Of a stretch of DNA of 64,000 nucleotides, positions 39,748 through 50,679 are shown in pieces. A program made the translations under genes and the position numbers. How positions within the stretch are numbered: the first letter of the stretch is position 1; every line of letters begins with the position of its first letter. The notes under the pieces were generated by a model, which had not been told where the DNA came from, did no database searches, and worked only from the letters and a program-made list of their open reading frames with translations. Origin of the DNA: Plantago ovata (Eukaryota > Streptophyta > Magnoliopsida > Lamiales > Plantaginaceae); NCBI GenBank assembly GCA_028274465.1, contig CM051455.1, positions 122,423,462-122,487,461 on the forward strand, given 5' to 3'.

Positions 39748-39821
39748 GTAGTTAATTCAACCATCAGTAAAACTTCAAATTCTGAAAATTGTTCTTTTGC
39801 TAAATTATTCTTTCTCTACAG
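39748..39821 (+). other. Intron-like segment 1 in the third coding region (74 nt)
   Basis: Border cagcag|gtagtt to tttctctacag|act. AT-rich, with a pyrimidine-rich end. Its length is one base short of a multiple of three. Confidence 0.5.
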
Positions 39822-39890
39822 ACTTCTCAAGATACAAGTCAGAAGGTTGCTGAAGCCTCTGCACCAGAACCAACACTCCCTGCTCAGCAG

Positions 39891-39962
39891 GTAGTTAATA
39901 ATTTTGGTATAAAAACTAAGTTTGACAGCTTAGTACTTGTGTCTAATTTTAATTTATTTCAG
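39891..39962 (+). other. Intron-like segment 2 in the third coding region (72 nt)
   Basis: Border cagcag|gtagtt to aatttatttcag|gat, with a ctaat branch-like motif. The flanking coding segment 39822-39890 is 69 nt, in phase 0. The segment itself has no stop in the flanking frame. Confidence 0.55.
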
Positions 39963-40040
39963 GATGAACAAATGGAGGATGTTACTCAAGCTCCTCATGG
40001 AATGGAAATTGTACTACATGAGCTTGCTGACTCTCAACAG

Positions 40041-40115
40041 GTAAATCATGTTTCAGATTTAAACTCTAAAACAATTCTCCAAACCAATCCTGATCTAAAT
40101 AAAATTCTTTTTCAG
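40041..40115 (+). other. Intron-like segment 3 in the third coding region (75 nt)
   Basis: Border caacag|gtaaat to attctttttcag|gct. The flanking coding segment 39963-40040 is 78 nt, in phase 0. It also stays open in frame if retained. Confidence 0.55.
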
Positions 40116-43100
40116 GCTCAAAAGGAGACCACTGAAGTGGTACTCATCCCTGAAGATCAGCAAGTAAGTTCTGAAGAACTTTACTTGAGCTTCAAAAGGA
40201 CAACTTTGTCAAGAGTTGCTAAGTCCGTCAGCAACTGGCAAAGATATAGGAGAATGGACTTCTCAGATCTTCACCTTCATCTCTCAAATGAGAAAAAGAG
40301 ATCTTCACTGCTGAAGCTCGAAACATTTGTCCACTCCATCTTTCCTGACGAAATGACATATTCTCAGCAAATGAGTTCAAATCTGATTGCTCAAATCAGA
40401 GAGAATATGAAGGCCAAATTTAAGAGTGCCTCTCCAGCTGAACAAGCTGTGATGCTCAAAGGCTCTTTTGTTCCTGTGGTGGCTGATCCCCACAAACTAA
40501 CTGAGGAAGAGGAAGTGACAAGTGTTGCTTTGTATAAGCACGTTGAGCTAGTCATTTTGACAGATGATGAAGAAGAAGAAGAAGAAGATGAGAACATTCC
40601 CACTGATCCCAGTGATGATGAAGGGAAAGATTCTAAGGACAAAAAGGATGACGATGATGACAATCAAGGTCCAAGTCCTGGTGCTGGTGGATTAAAGTTG
40701 ACAGCTGCTGAAACTAATCCCTCTAACAATCAGCAAGCTGATCAACAACAATCTCAGCAAGAATCTCAACCTCCTCCTGCTGCTGCTGAAAATCAAGCAC
40801 CTGTACAAGGTGCTGATACTGAAGAAGAATACGCCAGAAAAAGGGCTGCCTTGAAAAATGGCAAGAGTCCAGTTTCTGATGCCAAGGTTACTGCAAAAAA
40901 CCTTGAAGATGAGGATGAAGAAGATGAAGATTACCAACGAGCTCTACAAAATAGTCTCGTAATCCATGCAAGGCATACGCAGGATCTGGAAATTGGTGAA
41001 TCTTCAAGACCAAAATCGAAGGAAGTTCCATCCCTTCCACTTACTACTGGCGCAACTCCAGTTATTGAGTCTCAAACGTTGCCCTCAGCAACTACTCAAT
41101 TAAAACTAACTACTGACGAAACTCCAGTAATTGAGCCCCACACTCAATTAAAACAACTATCTACTGGTGAAACTCCAGTCGTTGAGTCTGAAGTGTTGCC
41201 ATCAGCAACCACTCAACAAAAAGGAAGTGAAGCTACTGACAAAGGCTCCAAAGTCGATCAACTTGATGAATCAGAGGATGATGACGACTTGTCAGAAAAT
41301 GATGATGAACAATCCAAAAGAGACCCAAAGTCGTTCAGATTCCTCCTCCTGATTACATCAATGATTTAGACGATGGACTAAGAGTCGAATTGCTGACGCG
41401 TGATGATCAGTTTGCTTCTGAAATTAAGGTTCATTCATTAACACCGCATTTAGTGCCGTTCCCAAGAGTTGAGGAGTTTACTCCCAGAATTCTAGCACTA
41501 AAGCAAGTCCATGATGCCTGCAAAGCTGAAGATGAGGCATTGCTTGCTGAGAGCCCACTTGACATTGGAAAGATATTGGCTACAGTGCTGAGACGCACTA
41601 CAACTTTGACAATAGCTCAGAGAGACATAAGTCTTTATCACAAGAGCTATGAAGAAGATGTAAGTCAGGCGCTCAAGCTTGCAAAGACTGCTCTTGTCAA
41701 AGCTCAGAATATTATGGATGAGAAGGCCGCAACAGAGAAAAGACATGAAGAGAACATGATGAATATTCAAAAAGAGTTAGCAACAATGAACTCTGACCAA
41801 CAGGAAATCATCATGAAGTATAACAGCCTCAACACTCTTGCTGAAAATTGCAATGAGTTTTATTCTCTGCACATCACTCCGATGTTGCAATCCATGTCTA
41901 AGGGGGAAAAGAAGACTAGAAAAAGCAATCAAACCCCTCCTACTCCTGCTGCTGATGCGCCACTTCCACTAGAACCTCTTGCTGAAAGAGAGCAAAGTTC
42001 TAAAAGACAAGCAGAAACTGAGTTAAATTCAGCAAGTACCAAAAAGAGAAAAACCGCTGCTGAAACTCAAGATTTCTGTCACAATGAAAGTCATCACAAT
42101 CTGAATGAAGATGATGAAGAAGATGATGACAATCAAACAATAGCTCAAGCCATAAGAGCTAGACCCTTAACAGCCATAACTTCGTCTAGCCACTCAAGGC
42201 ATTTTTCGTCTGACTCTTCAGCAAGAGATCAAGACAATGCTAAATCAAGAAGAAGAAGGCAAAGACAGGAAGAGAAAAGGCTGGCCAGCATTGCTATTGG
42301 CTCCGGCATTGAATATACAAAGACCAGCAATGATGAAACCACTCAGAATGTGATCAGAAACATTCATGGTTGCTGGATCCTAAAGCTGGAAGACTTGCTG
42401 GTAAATGAGTTCTTTCCTACAGCCATTTTGAATCAGATGTTCAAATGGATTGAACTCAAGGTCCAAAGAAAGCAAAGGGAAGAATCCCTCCCAAGAAATA
42501 TTGCTGGGAAATGGTTGAATCTAGAGGTCCATGTAAGAAGAGTTGCCATTGGAAAGACATACAAGCAAGAACCAAATCTGATCAAACCACCTGGCATCGC
42601 TTACTATGCTAACCCGGTAACAAAGAAACCTAAGAAGAAACTTGGATTGATTCCTTATGAGTACTTCTATCTTACTGCTCAGGATCAAGAAGAAGATCTT
42701 CTCTGGTTAAGAAAGATTCATCTGAGAAACATTTCAGATACACAGCTTCTCCATGCCAGCAATTGGGGCATGCATTTGTGGGTAGTTAACTACATGGAAA
42801 TGAATGCTGAAAAGCATCATCATACTGCCTGCAAAAATGCAAGAATTCTTCAACTACAAGTCCGTAGGCTTCTGGAAAACTACGAGAAGGATTGTGTTGA
42901 ATTCACTGCTCTTGCTGAGAAGAGTGTAAGAGAGATTCTAAGAAAATCCTCTGAAAGAGTTTAAGCCCCTGCAATAATTTCTTGTTAAAGTTTTTGTTTG
43001 CTGATTCTTTGTTATCTATGCTTTCTTGTAAACTTCTGAATGATAACTTTCAGCAATGAATTCTTTTTGACTCTTATTGGTTTTTGATTATGCAACTTAC

Positions 43101-43211
43101 TTATGCTTACTGTTTATTATTTCAAGTATGCTTGCATTAATCATCTGATTTATTCAACATCAGAAACCTCTAAAAGGGTAACAATTAATTTAGCCATGGA
43201 TTGCTATCATC

Positions 43212-43222
43212 AAAAAGGGGGA
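43212..43222 (+). other. Polypurine tract
   Basis: aaaaaggggga, four bases before the 3' LTR; the form conserved in Sireviruses. Confidence 0.85.
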
Positions 43223-43226
43223 AATT

Positions 43227-44962
43227 TGTTAGGAAACTTGTAATTTTGATGTGCAATTAACCATGCTAAATTAAGAACAGTCCAGTAACTAGTACTCTTA
43301 AGGTCCATAGGAATTTAGAATTTTAAGGACATTGTAAAAGAGGAACGTTTGCTGATGACTTAGATAGGTGTTAGATAAGTTATTTCATTTGTGGATGACG
43401 TACTTTAATTTCTGTGAAGAAATTAATTTATTGACACATTTGTGTATGACGTATTTTATTTTCTGAGAAGAAAATAATTTATTGACACTTTAGCGTATGA
43501 TGTATTTTATTTTCTGAAAAGAAAATATCTTATTGATGCTTAGCTTTGATGTATCTTATTTTCTGAAAAGAAAATGACCTATTGAAGCATTTGCTGAAGA
43601 TGTATTTTGTTTATTACAAACAAATTATTGAAGCAAATAAGAAACCGGTCAAAATCTTGAAGACTTTTGAAGACTTGAAGACTTGAAGACTTGAAGACTT
43701 GAAGATTGCTGAAGACTGGTAAGGCACGTGTTGCTCAGAAAGTGAAATTTTCAGCAACAGCATTGCATAAGTGAAAATCTGAAAGACAGAGTAGGTTGTG
43801 CTTGCTGAAACTAAGAATGAACACTTGCTGATGAACATATGTGACCTCTTGCTGAATGTACGTGATTTTGCGCTCCATTGTTAATGTTTGAATTCTATTC
43901 AAAGGTGCATTTAATGCAAAGCTTACACACAAAGGACATGAAGACTAGAAGACAAACAAAGGTTGCTGCTGAAAGTACAAAAGCAAGATAGTGACATGTT
44001 AAGGAACAAAAGCCTTAGGATTTGAAATTCAAACGGCTCCTTACTTGCACTATAAATAGAGGTCATCCGGCAAAGAGTTGAAGTGTGTCAACAACGTGAT
44101 CAAACTCTCACTTGTGCTTAAAATTCACAAACCTTCAAACACTCTTACTGCCATTGATCCGTTCCAAGACTTAAAGCTTGAAAAAGCTACTTGTGAAGAA
44201 GTAGAACAAACTCGGCTAAGAAATTAGTTAAGTGTTCTTTCTTTCGAACAAGAACAAGTCTTGACACCAGAAACAATCAAACTTGTTTACTGCAAAGTAT
44301 TCCAAGTTGTGTTTCTTAGATTACTTGTTGTAACTGAATAAGTTATAATTAAGTTATCTCACCCCAAAACTCTCTAACTGAAAAATACACCCTTTCAGGC
44401 GTGATATTCAGGGGGAACTTAATCGAGCAAGCTTTTGCTGATTAAAAGTACCAAGTTTGGTGGAGAACAAGGTTGAGTTCTCTAGTTTAGGTTGGAGACA
44501 AAGCAAGTGTGCTTTGGTTTCTGTTGAATCGCTTTAGATAGGAGATTGTAAGGAACCTCAATCATATCTTAGTGGATTCAGTCCTAGAAAGGACAAAGTG
44601 GATTAGTTGGGAGATTACGCCACTCTCAGATACCACTCTAAAAGTGTTTGTGTGATTTACTTACTGCAATTTAGCTTTCAGCAAATTATATCTGTTTGTA
44701 CACAGTCACTCACATCACTTGCTGAAACTCTTTACTTGCTGAAAAAGCACTTATCGTTTCAAAGACTTCCGCTCTCTGATTTTAAGTATCAGCAAACCAA
44801 GCTACTGTAAAGTAACTTACGCTTGCTGAGAAAGTTAAGTATCAGCAACCTCATTACTGTAAAGTAATAAGTACTTGCTGAGAAAGTTTTAAACGACAAA
44901 AGTTTGAAAAGACTATTCACCCCCCCCCTCTAGTCTTTTCTTGTTGTTTAAAGGGACCAACA
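43227..44962 (+). repeat. 3' LTR of the Sirevirus-type element
   Basis: 1736 bp, TATA box at 44051-44058. Compared with the 5' LTR it has one extra 9-bp unit near 43680-43700 and a 14-bp insertion near 43825. The insertion contains ttgctga. Confidence 0.95.
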
Positions 44963-44967
44963 TAATT
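44963..44967. repeat. Right target-site duplication, taatt
   Basis: Exact copy of 30321-30325. Confidence 0.9.
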
Positions 44968-45658
44968 TTTGCTGGCACCTTTTTCGTCAAAGGAAAGATG
45001 CCTACCTTGCCATCAAACATCATCTCTCCACTTGTTGCATAGCATGGTCTTCCGCACATTCAAACATGACCTTTGTTATGTCATTGTTTGAAGGAAAATT
45101 TTCAGAATGAACCCCTGTTAGTGCACCTCATTTCATTTTTCCCCCAACTAGTTCAACTATTACGTTTTACCCCATTTTAAGCAATTTGAGTTGACCAACT
45201 TATAATCTATTGTTCACGTTATGCAAGCCAAACGCGGCCTTAGCTGAAAATAGGGATTTATTGCAGAATCAAACAATATTCTCTCCATTATTCATTTTCC
45301 TTTTCCTTGTCTCATTCGTCTTCTTCCCTCCATAAACCCCTTCCATTCGACTGCATAATTGCACCCAAAAAAAACCTTAATTGTCATCCGTAATAGCCCG
45401 ATCATGGCGTAGTTTGGAGAATCGGACAACGTCGACGTGTTTTGGGGGCGGAATTTGGGCATTCGCGGTTTGTTTGCAAGGTATGTAAACAACTTCAAAA
45501 TTCCGTTTCCTTTTGAATACTAGATAGTTTTGGAGCCTTGTAATATACTTGGGAAACAGGTAATGTGATGTTTCGAATTTTTCAATTTTTTTTGAAGAAC
45601 TAGGATTTTTCTAAATCTGTTTTTTCTTTCCTCTGTGTTATATGTTTGTGTTACAATC

Positions 45659-48600
45659 ATGGCTAGAGGGAAGAGGGAGTATTTTAATATACGGGTGCAT
45701 TTGGGAGATGATAGTTATACGATTTCAGAAGTCAATCCCAAGAGGTATTCTTACCGCAGACTCTGTGAAGATGTGAATGATGTCGTTTCAGGGAAGGTCG
45801 ACGTTACAAGAATGACATCTCTGTTTTTCAATATGATATCACAAGTTAATGGTACTTCTGAGACCTTTGATGTAGTAGATGATGATTCTGTGATGTTAAT
45901 GTTTGAGAAAAATAGAAGTGTTATGGAAGTTGAGTTGCTGCTAAACCTGAATATTGTTGAACCTTTGGTTGTAGACAAATCAAAGTCTAAAGATAAGCTT
46001 GTTGATACTGAGTATGAACCTCCTTGAGGTTGTGAGCCAAGTTTTAGGAAAAGACTCTTCAGGCCTAGGGCAGCTAAGCCAACTCCACCTAAACAACCAA
46101 AACCAAAATGCCCAAGATATTTTCCCACGCGCCCTAAGGATATTATTGATTTGACAGGGGATGATGAACATCCACCAGTTACACAACCTACCCAAAATTC
46201 TCAGCCTACAAACAACTCCCCTCCACCTGAAAAAGAAAGAACTCCACCTCATACCCCTGTTTACAAACCTGACCAAAGTATTGTGGCTACTCCATTTAAG
46301 CCATCTGAGATGTCAAGTGGTCATAAGCCTTTGGACTGGGATCAGTACTTGAGAGATATTCTGGATATGTATAAGATAGTAGATGATATGGAGAATGGTA
46401 GAGAGCAAGCTAGTGAAGGTCATGATGCTGGAAATGATGAGGACATTGGTGGAGACAAAGCTAGCACATGTGGTGGTGATGATCAGGAGATTGGAGAGGC
46501 TAGTAAAGATGTAGGAGAGCAGGCTAGTGAAGATGTAGGAGAGGAGACTAGTAAAGCTGTAGGAGAGGAGATGTGTTAGTAGAAGATTGGAAAGATGATG
46601 ATGAGTCTGAGCATATGGATGATGAGGACAGTGAGGACAGTGACTACTATGAAGAGGAAAGACTGGTTGAGAGTGATGATGATCCTGAGCTTATGGATGA
46701 TGATTATGAGGAGCCTGAACTGAATAATACTGAGGGGCCTGAACTGGATAATAATGAGGAGCCTGAACTAGATATAATGGGGACATTGATGATGAACCAT
46801 TTGTTGATTGGGAGAGCATGGAGCCTGAGATTATTAATGTTCATGAAGAAGAGGATAAAATGATAGGTTTCAAGAGGTGTGAGGGTTCTGATGATGAAAA
46901 TGATGAGGCAGCACATGGTGGTGAGGGAGAAAATGAACAAGATGGACCTTCTCAACCTCAGACAGAGCAACACTTAGATGAAAATATGGAGGTTGAGTAT
47001 CCTAGTGATGGTGAAGATGATGTGGTAGATGAAGGTGAATGGGGGGGGGGTGATGAGTTTCATGAGAACTATGACACTAGTGACAAGGAGTTTGAAGTGG
47101 GGCAGGTATTCACATGTGTTGATGAACTGAGGCTAAGGTTGAAGGATTTTGTGTTGAAAGTTGGGTTTACTTTGGCAAAGGACAAGAATGAGCCAACAAG
47201 ATATACAACCCATTGTGCAACAAGAAAAAAGGTAATTACATAGTGCTTTACATTCCATATTAATGTACATTAGAAATTCCATTCCATATTAATTTACATA
47301 TTGCTTGTAATCCTTCTTGATAGGGTTGTCCTTGGAGAATCCATGCAAGTTCCATGGATGGGCATGGAACTTTGATGATCAAGACATATGTAGGGACACA
47401 CAGGTGTGTTAGAAAGGTGGACCCAAAGATGGCAGATTCTGGATGGCTATGCAAGTAGTTTGTGATTGAGTTAAAAGAGCATCCCAATCTAAGTGCCAAG
47501 AGACTAGAGGCTTGGGTCAACAAGAAACTAGGAGTTAAAGTTCCCTATATGAGAGTTTGGAGGGCCAGGGAGAAAGCAATGCTTGTGCTGGGAGGTGATC
47601 CAAAGGTTGCATACAAACTGGCCCCAAAGTATAGAGAAATGGTGTTGAGAACAAATCCAGGCTCCATTGTAGAGATTGACACCACACCTGATATTGAGAG
47701 ACCACCTATCTTCAAGAGGTTTTTCTGTGGACTTCAGGGGTTGAAACAAGGATTCTTGCAAGGTTGTGCTCCATTTCTATTCTTTGACGGATGCCACCTT
47801 AAGGGAAGATATGGAGGTGTACTACTGTCAGCAGTTGGAACTAATGACAACTGTGGCATCTTCCCTTTGGCATGGGCTATAGTTGAATCAGAATGCAAAG
47901 AATCTTGGGGATTCTTCTTGCACTTCTTGGAACAGTTAATTTGTTGGTCCATGGGACAGTGACAGACACTGGCATTTTATGGCAGACAAACAGAAGGTAT
48001 GTAATTTTATTTTGGGTCCCTTTATTTTGTTATGTGATTTTATTTAATTTCTGTGATTTCATTTATGTAACTTCTTCTTATGCTTGTCTTAAGGGTCTGG
48101 TTCCGATCATAGAAGAGAAGTGTCCAAATGTCATAAATAAAAAATGTGCGAAGCATATATACGACAACTTCAAATTGAAGTGGACTGGTGTTACATTGAA
48201 GAAATACTTCTGGCAGGCCTCTACCTCATACACTGAGTATGGCTTCAACAAAGCAATGAATAAGATCAAAGATGTGAGCCAGCCTGCCCATGATTGGTTG
48301 ATGGATATTCCACTAGGGCATTGGGCAAGGCATGCATATGATGAAACTCCTCGCATTGACCATGTAACAAACAACCTAAGTGAGTGTTTAATGCATGGGT
48401 GGATCCTATTAGAGATTACTCAATCCTTTATCTGCTGGAGGTATGTATTACTCTTTGTCTTTAATCGTCTCAATAATTTACTTACTTACTCTATCCTTAT
48501 ATCATATATTACATCATAACAAATTAATTTTCAGAAACTAAGGACACAAGTCATGCAAAGAATAGTTGTTAGAAGGAACCAGGGAGCTACTTGCACCACT

Positions 48601-49644
48601 TTGCTTATGCCAAGAGTCTTGAGGAAGCTTAATGAAACACATGACCACTCAAGGAAATTACACCTGAAGACAGAATCTGGAGGTGGTATATTTGAAGTGG
48701 AAGATTATAGTTTCACATTTGTTGTGAACATGGAGACCAGGTCATGCAATTGCAGGAGGTGGAACCTTACTGGCATTCCATGTAGGCATGCCTGGGTGGT
48801 GATAACCTACATGAGAGCTGATGCTGAAGACTATGTAAGTGACAACCACACCACTGCAACATACAGAAGGGCATATGATATGAGCATTTTGCCAATTGAT
48901 GACCATAGATTTTGGCCTAAGAACTTAACAAATGAAGAATGCTCCCCACCTTTCATTGAGAAGAAAAAAGGCAGGCCACAGGTGATTAGGATCATGCATC
49001 CATCTGAGGGTGGCAGCAAGAGGACTAAAGTGTCACTCCATAAACAGAGAAGAAGTCCAGCTTGCAGTCTTTGTAGAGCTCCTGGTCATACTTACAAGAA
49101 ATGTCCCAAACTTGTAAGTAAACAAATTTTCTTATTCCACATTACATTATTCATTATCCACATTACATTATTCATTATTGAATCTTACTTTTTGAATAAC
49201 ATCTTTACAATTTTGTAGCAAACTGGTGGAAGGTTTAATCCTAATACTGAAACTGCTTCCAAAACTGAAATTCCAAGAGCTGAAAGTCCCTCTCAGGTCT
49301 GTTGCTTTTCCTCATGCACTTATACTGTATTTGGACTTGGAGACTAGTATATTAGTGTGTGTAATCATGTAACTGAAATGTGGAGTGATTGTTTAATTTG
49401 GTTAGTTGGTTGAATTTGGATTTGGTTTGTAGCAATTCCATTCCTGATGAATTATGTGTATATATGTTAGGAAAATGCTCCCAGGCAGAGGAAAAATAAG
49501 AGAAAGAGGACTGATGAATTCTGTGATGAAGGAGAGCCATCACGCACAAGGGGAGCAGGCAGATCAACAAGGGGCAGAGGTGCAAGTCGAGGCCGAGGCA
49601 GACAATCAGTAGGAGCAAAGGGGAAAGGCAAAGCAACTACTTAG
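45659..49644 (+). pseudogene. MULE transposase (MURA type), six exons, several lesions
   Basis: Starts MARGKREYFNIRVHLGDD, a MULE N-terminal domain, followed by long acidic stretches (46380-47050). Then come the DNA-binding region (TYVGTHRCVRKVDP) and the DDE core: FFDGCHLKGRYGG (first Asp, about 47785), MADKQKG (second Asp, about 47980) and NNLSEC (Glu, about 48375). A SWIM zinc finger follows (CNCRRWNLTGIPCRHAW, about 48745-48795), then a CCHC knuckle (CSLCRAPGHTYKKC, about 49063-49104) and an Arg/Gly-rich tail. Introns are at about 47232-47323, 47997-48093, 48441-48534, 49114-49218 and 49297-49470. Lesions: TGA at 46025, TAG at 47456, and frameshifts near 46565, 46780, 47945 and 48388, two or more in homopolymers. 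All catalytic blocks remain readable, so decay is fairly recent or partly sequence error. Confidence 0.87.
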
Positions 49645-49830
49645 TTCTCCTTTATCTCTCGTTCTTTTGGGTTAAACATTTATCATGTTTTGTTTTGGAG
49701 ATTATGTACCCTGGATTTATGCAACTGTTTATGTTTATTTGGCTAAGCAACTGATGCTCTTAGTTTCATGGGATTGTAAACCTTAACATGTGATCTCATG
49801 CACAATACAATTGCCTTTCTAGCTTTTATT

Positions 49831-50199
49831 CTACTTGAATGCTTTATAAATTTGCACAAGTAAGTACATTGCCAACAAAAACAGGTTTATGCAAATAAGA
49901 TGCCTAATTCTTCTATATTTGTCTTCCTCTTTTGGGGCAGCTGTTCTCCTTCTTCTTAGTTGTTCACGTTGCTCTTGCATTACAACATTCTGTCTACTTG
50001 GGACAAATTCCCATAGGATAGTTGGCTCTACAATCTCTCCCCGACGATATTGAACATTCTCTTGCTCATTACCCCATTCCGACCATCCGTGTGTTTTGCA
50101 TTTCCAATAAAATCTCCCATCACTTGCCACAGAGAGCACCGTACGCCTTCGACAATTTACCATCTTACAAACTGGACGAAGAACACTCGAATCGCTCAT
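49831..50199 (-). CDS. Small zinc-finger-like membrane protein inside the MULE (possible GRF-type)
   Basis: A 122-residue frame from MSDSSVLRPVCKMVNC. The frame is open further upstream to 50292, but this Met precedes the conserved-looking part. Cys11, Cys16, Cys34 and His37 with GRFYWKC and WSEW resemble the plant GRF-type zinc finger. A basic Arg/Glu/Gln-rich, coiled-coil-like stretch follows (RQNVVMQEQREQLRRRR). The C-terminus is a single hydrophobic segment (LICINLFLLAMYLLVQIY). Plants have many short genes with GRF finger, coiled coil and C-terminal membrane segment. Here it is intact while the neighbouring transposase is broken. It lies wholly within the MULE and is convergent with the transposase. 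It may be a captured host gene or a second MULE gene. The zinc-finger family is my inference from spacing. Confidence 0.6.
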   Translation of the reverse strand: MSDSSVLRPVCKMVNCRRRTVLSVASDGRFYWKCKTHGWSEWGNEQENVQYRRGEIVEPTILWEFVPSRQNVVMQEQREQLRRRRTAAPKEEDKYRRIRHLICINLFLLAMYLLVQIYKAFK

Positions 50200-50679
50200 T
50201 TGGAAATGAAAATAAGAAGCTATATGGATATATAGTAGATGCAACAAATAAGGAGTACAAAATTCTGTGTTTGAGGGGGTATAAATACACAAAAATTCAA
50301 ATCATAACGGCTACTTTCAGATTATAACGGCTAGTTTTTCAATTTCATTTTACTACCTCCTTAAAAATATCAATTACATAATAACCCACATGTGCACATC
50401 ACGTGCCTGAAGCTGTTTGGCTGGGGAAATAATCCAATATTCCGCCAGGGAGAAAATGGTAATTTACAGGCCTTAATTCGCTAAAAGTCAAGATCGTGGG
50501 TGAAAATGTAATTGATTTGCACTAACATGTGGTAATGTGTAGTTGTTAAACTAGAAGGGGCCAATGTGTAACTGACTAAATTAGTAGGGGATCTTGATGC
50601 AAATTTCCCTTTTTTGAACTAATTGATCTATAAGTAAGCTCTTCCCCTGGGACTGTGTAGTATCTTGTTGTTGCTTGTG

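Larger units (their letters stand above)
37680..42964 (+). pseudogene. Third (env-position) coding region of the Sirevirus, interrupted by frameshifts and intron-like segments
   Basis: It starts MAPKRQSSKSSNRQR and continues through several frames: 37753-38010, 38086-38847, 38814-39209, 39294-39650, 39822-41369 and 41390-42964. The early part (about 37750-38600) resembles the plant-transposon-associated domain found in gene-like repeats (KWTDLAEIFQIP; RWPLLMHI; VMYGIKICYILEHF). The middle is basic, then rich in V/L/I-A-E repeats and acid/Gln stretches. The C-terminal 524-residue frame has a coiled coil, a nuclear-signal-like KKRK patch and a basic folded-looking end. No signal peptide, furin site or clear membrane anchor is visible, so calling it an envelope protein is not supported. 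Most frame changes lie at short homopolymers. Position after pol matches the env-like gene of Sireviruses; function unknown. Confidence 0.6.
30326..44962 (+). mobile_element. 14.6-kb Sirevirus-type (Maximus/SIRE) Ty1-copia retrotransposon
   Basis: Two LTRs (30326-32041 and 43227-44962) start tgttagg and end accaaca, flanked by the 5-bp duplication taatt. There is an initiator-Met primer site right after the 5' LTR and a purine tract (aaaaaggggga) just before the 3' LTR. Gag with CCHC knuckle, protease, integrase N-terminus, RT/RNase H remnants and a long third coding region occur in that order. The polypurine form, the large LTRs and the extra gene after pol fit Sireviruses. Length exceeds the 9-12 kb usual for the group, largely because of the third region. 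The LTRs differ at about eleven bases plus three indels in 1.7 kb, so insertion is recent. Pol carries a 100-N gap and dense lesions. Confidence 0.93.
45093..50609 (+). mobile_element. Full-length MULE (Mutator-like element) with two convergent genes
   Basis: The left end ggaaaattttcagaatgaac and right end gggaaatttgcatcaagatc (reverse complement) are similar, both followed by cccct. Flanks ttgtttgaa (45084-45092) and ttttttgaa (50610-50618) match at 8 of 9 positions, consistent with an aged 9-bp target duplication. Inside are a MURA-type transposase relic on plus and a small convergent gene on minus, with their 3' ends about 190 bp apart. That layout recalls mudrA/mudrB of maize MuDR. The terminal repeats are short and imperfect, so it belongs with the low-TIR MULEs. 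Confidence 0.85.

Noticed and set aside
37680..42964. Calling the third Sirevirus region an envelope protein
   Set aside because: I see no signal peptide, no convincing membrane anchor and no cleavage site; only its position after pol suggests env.
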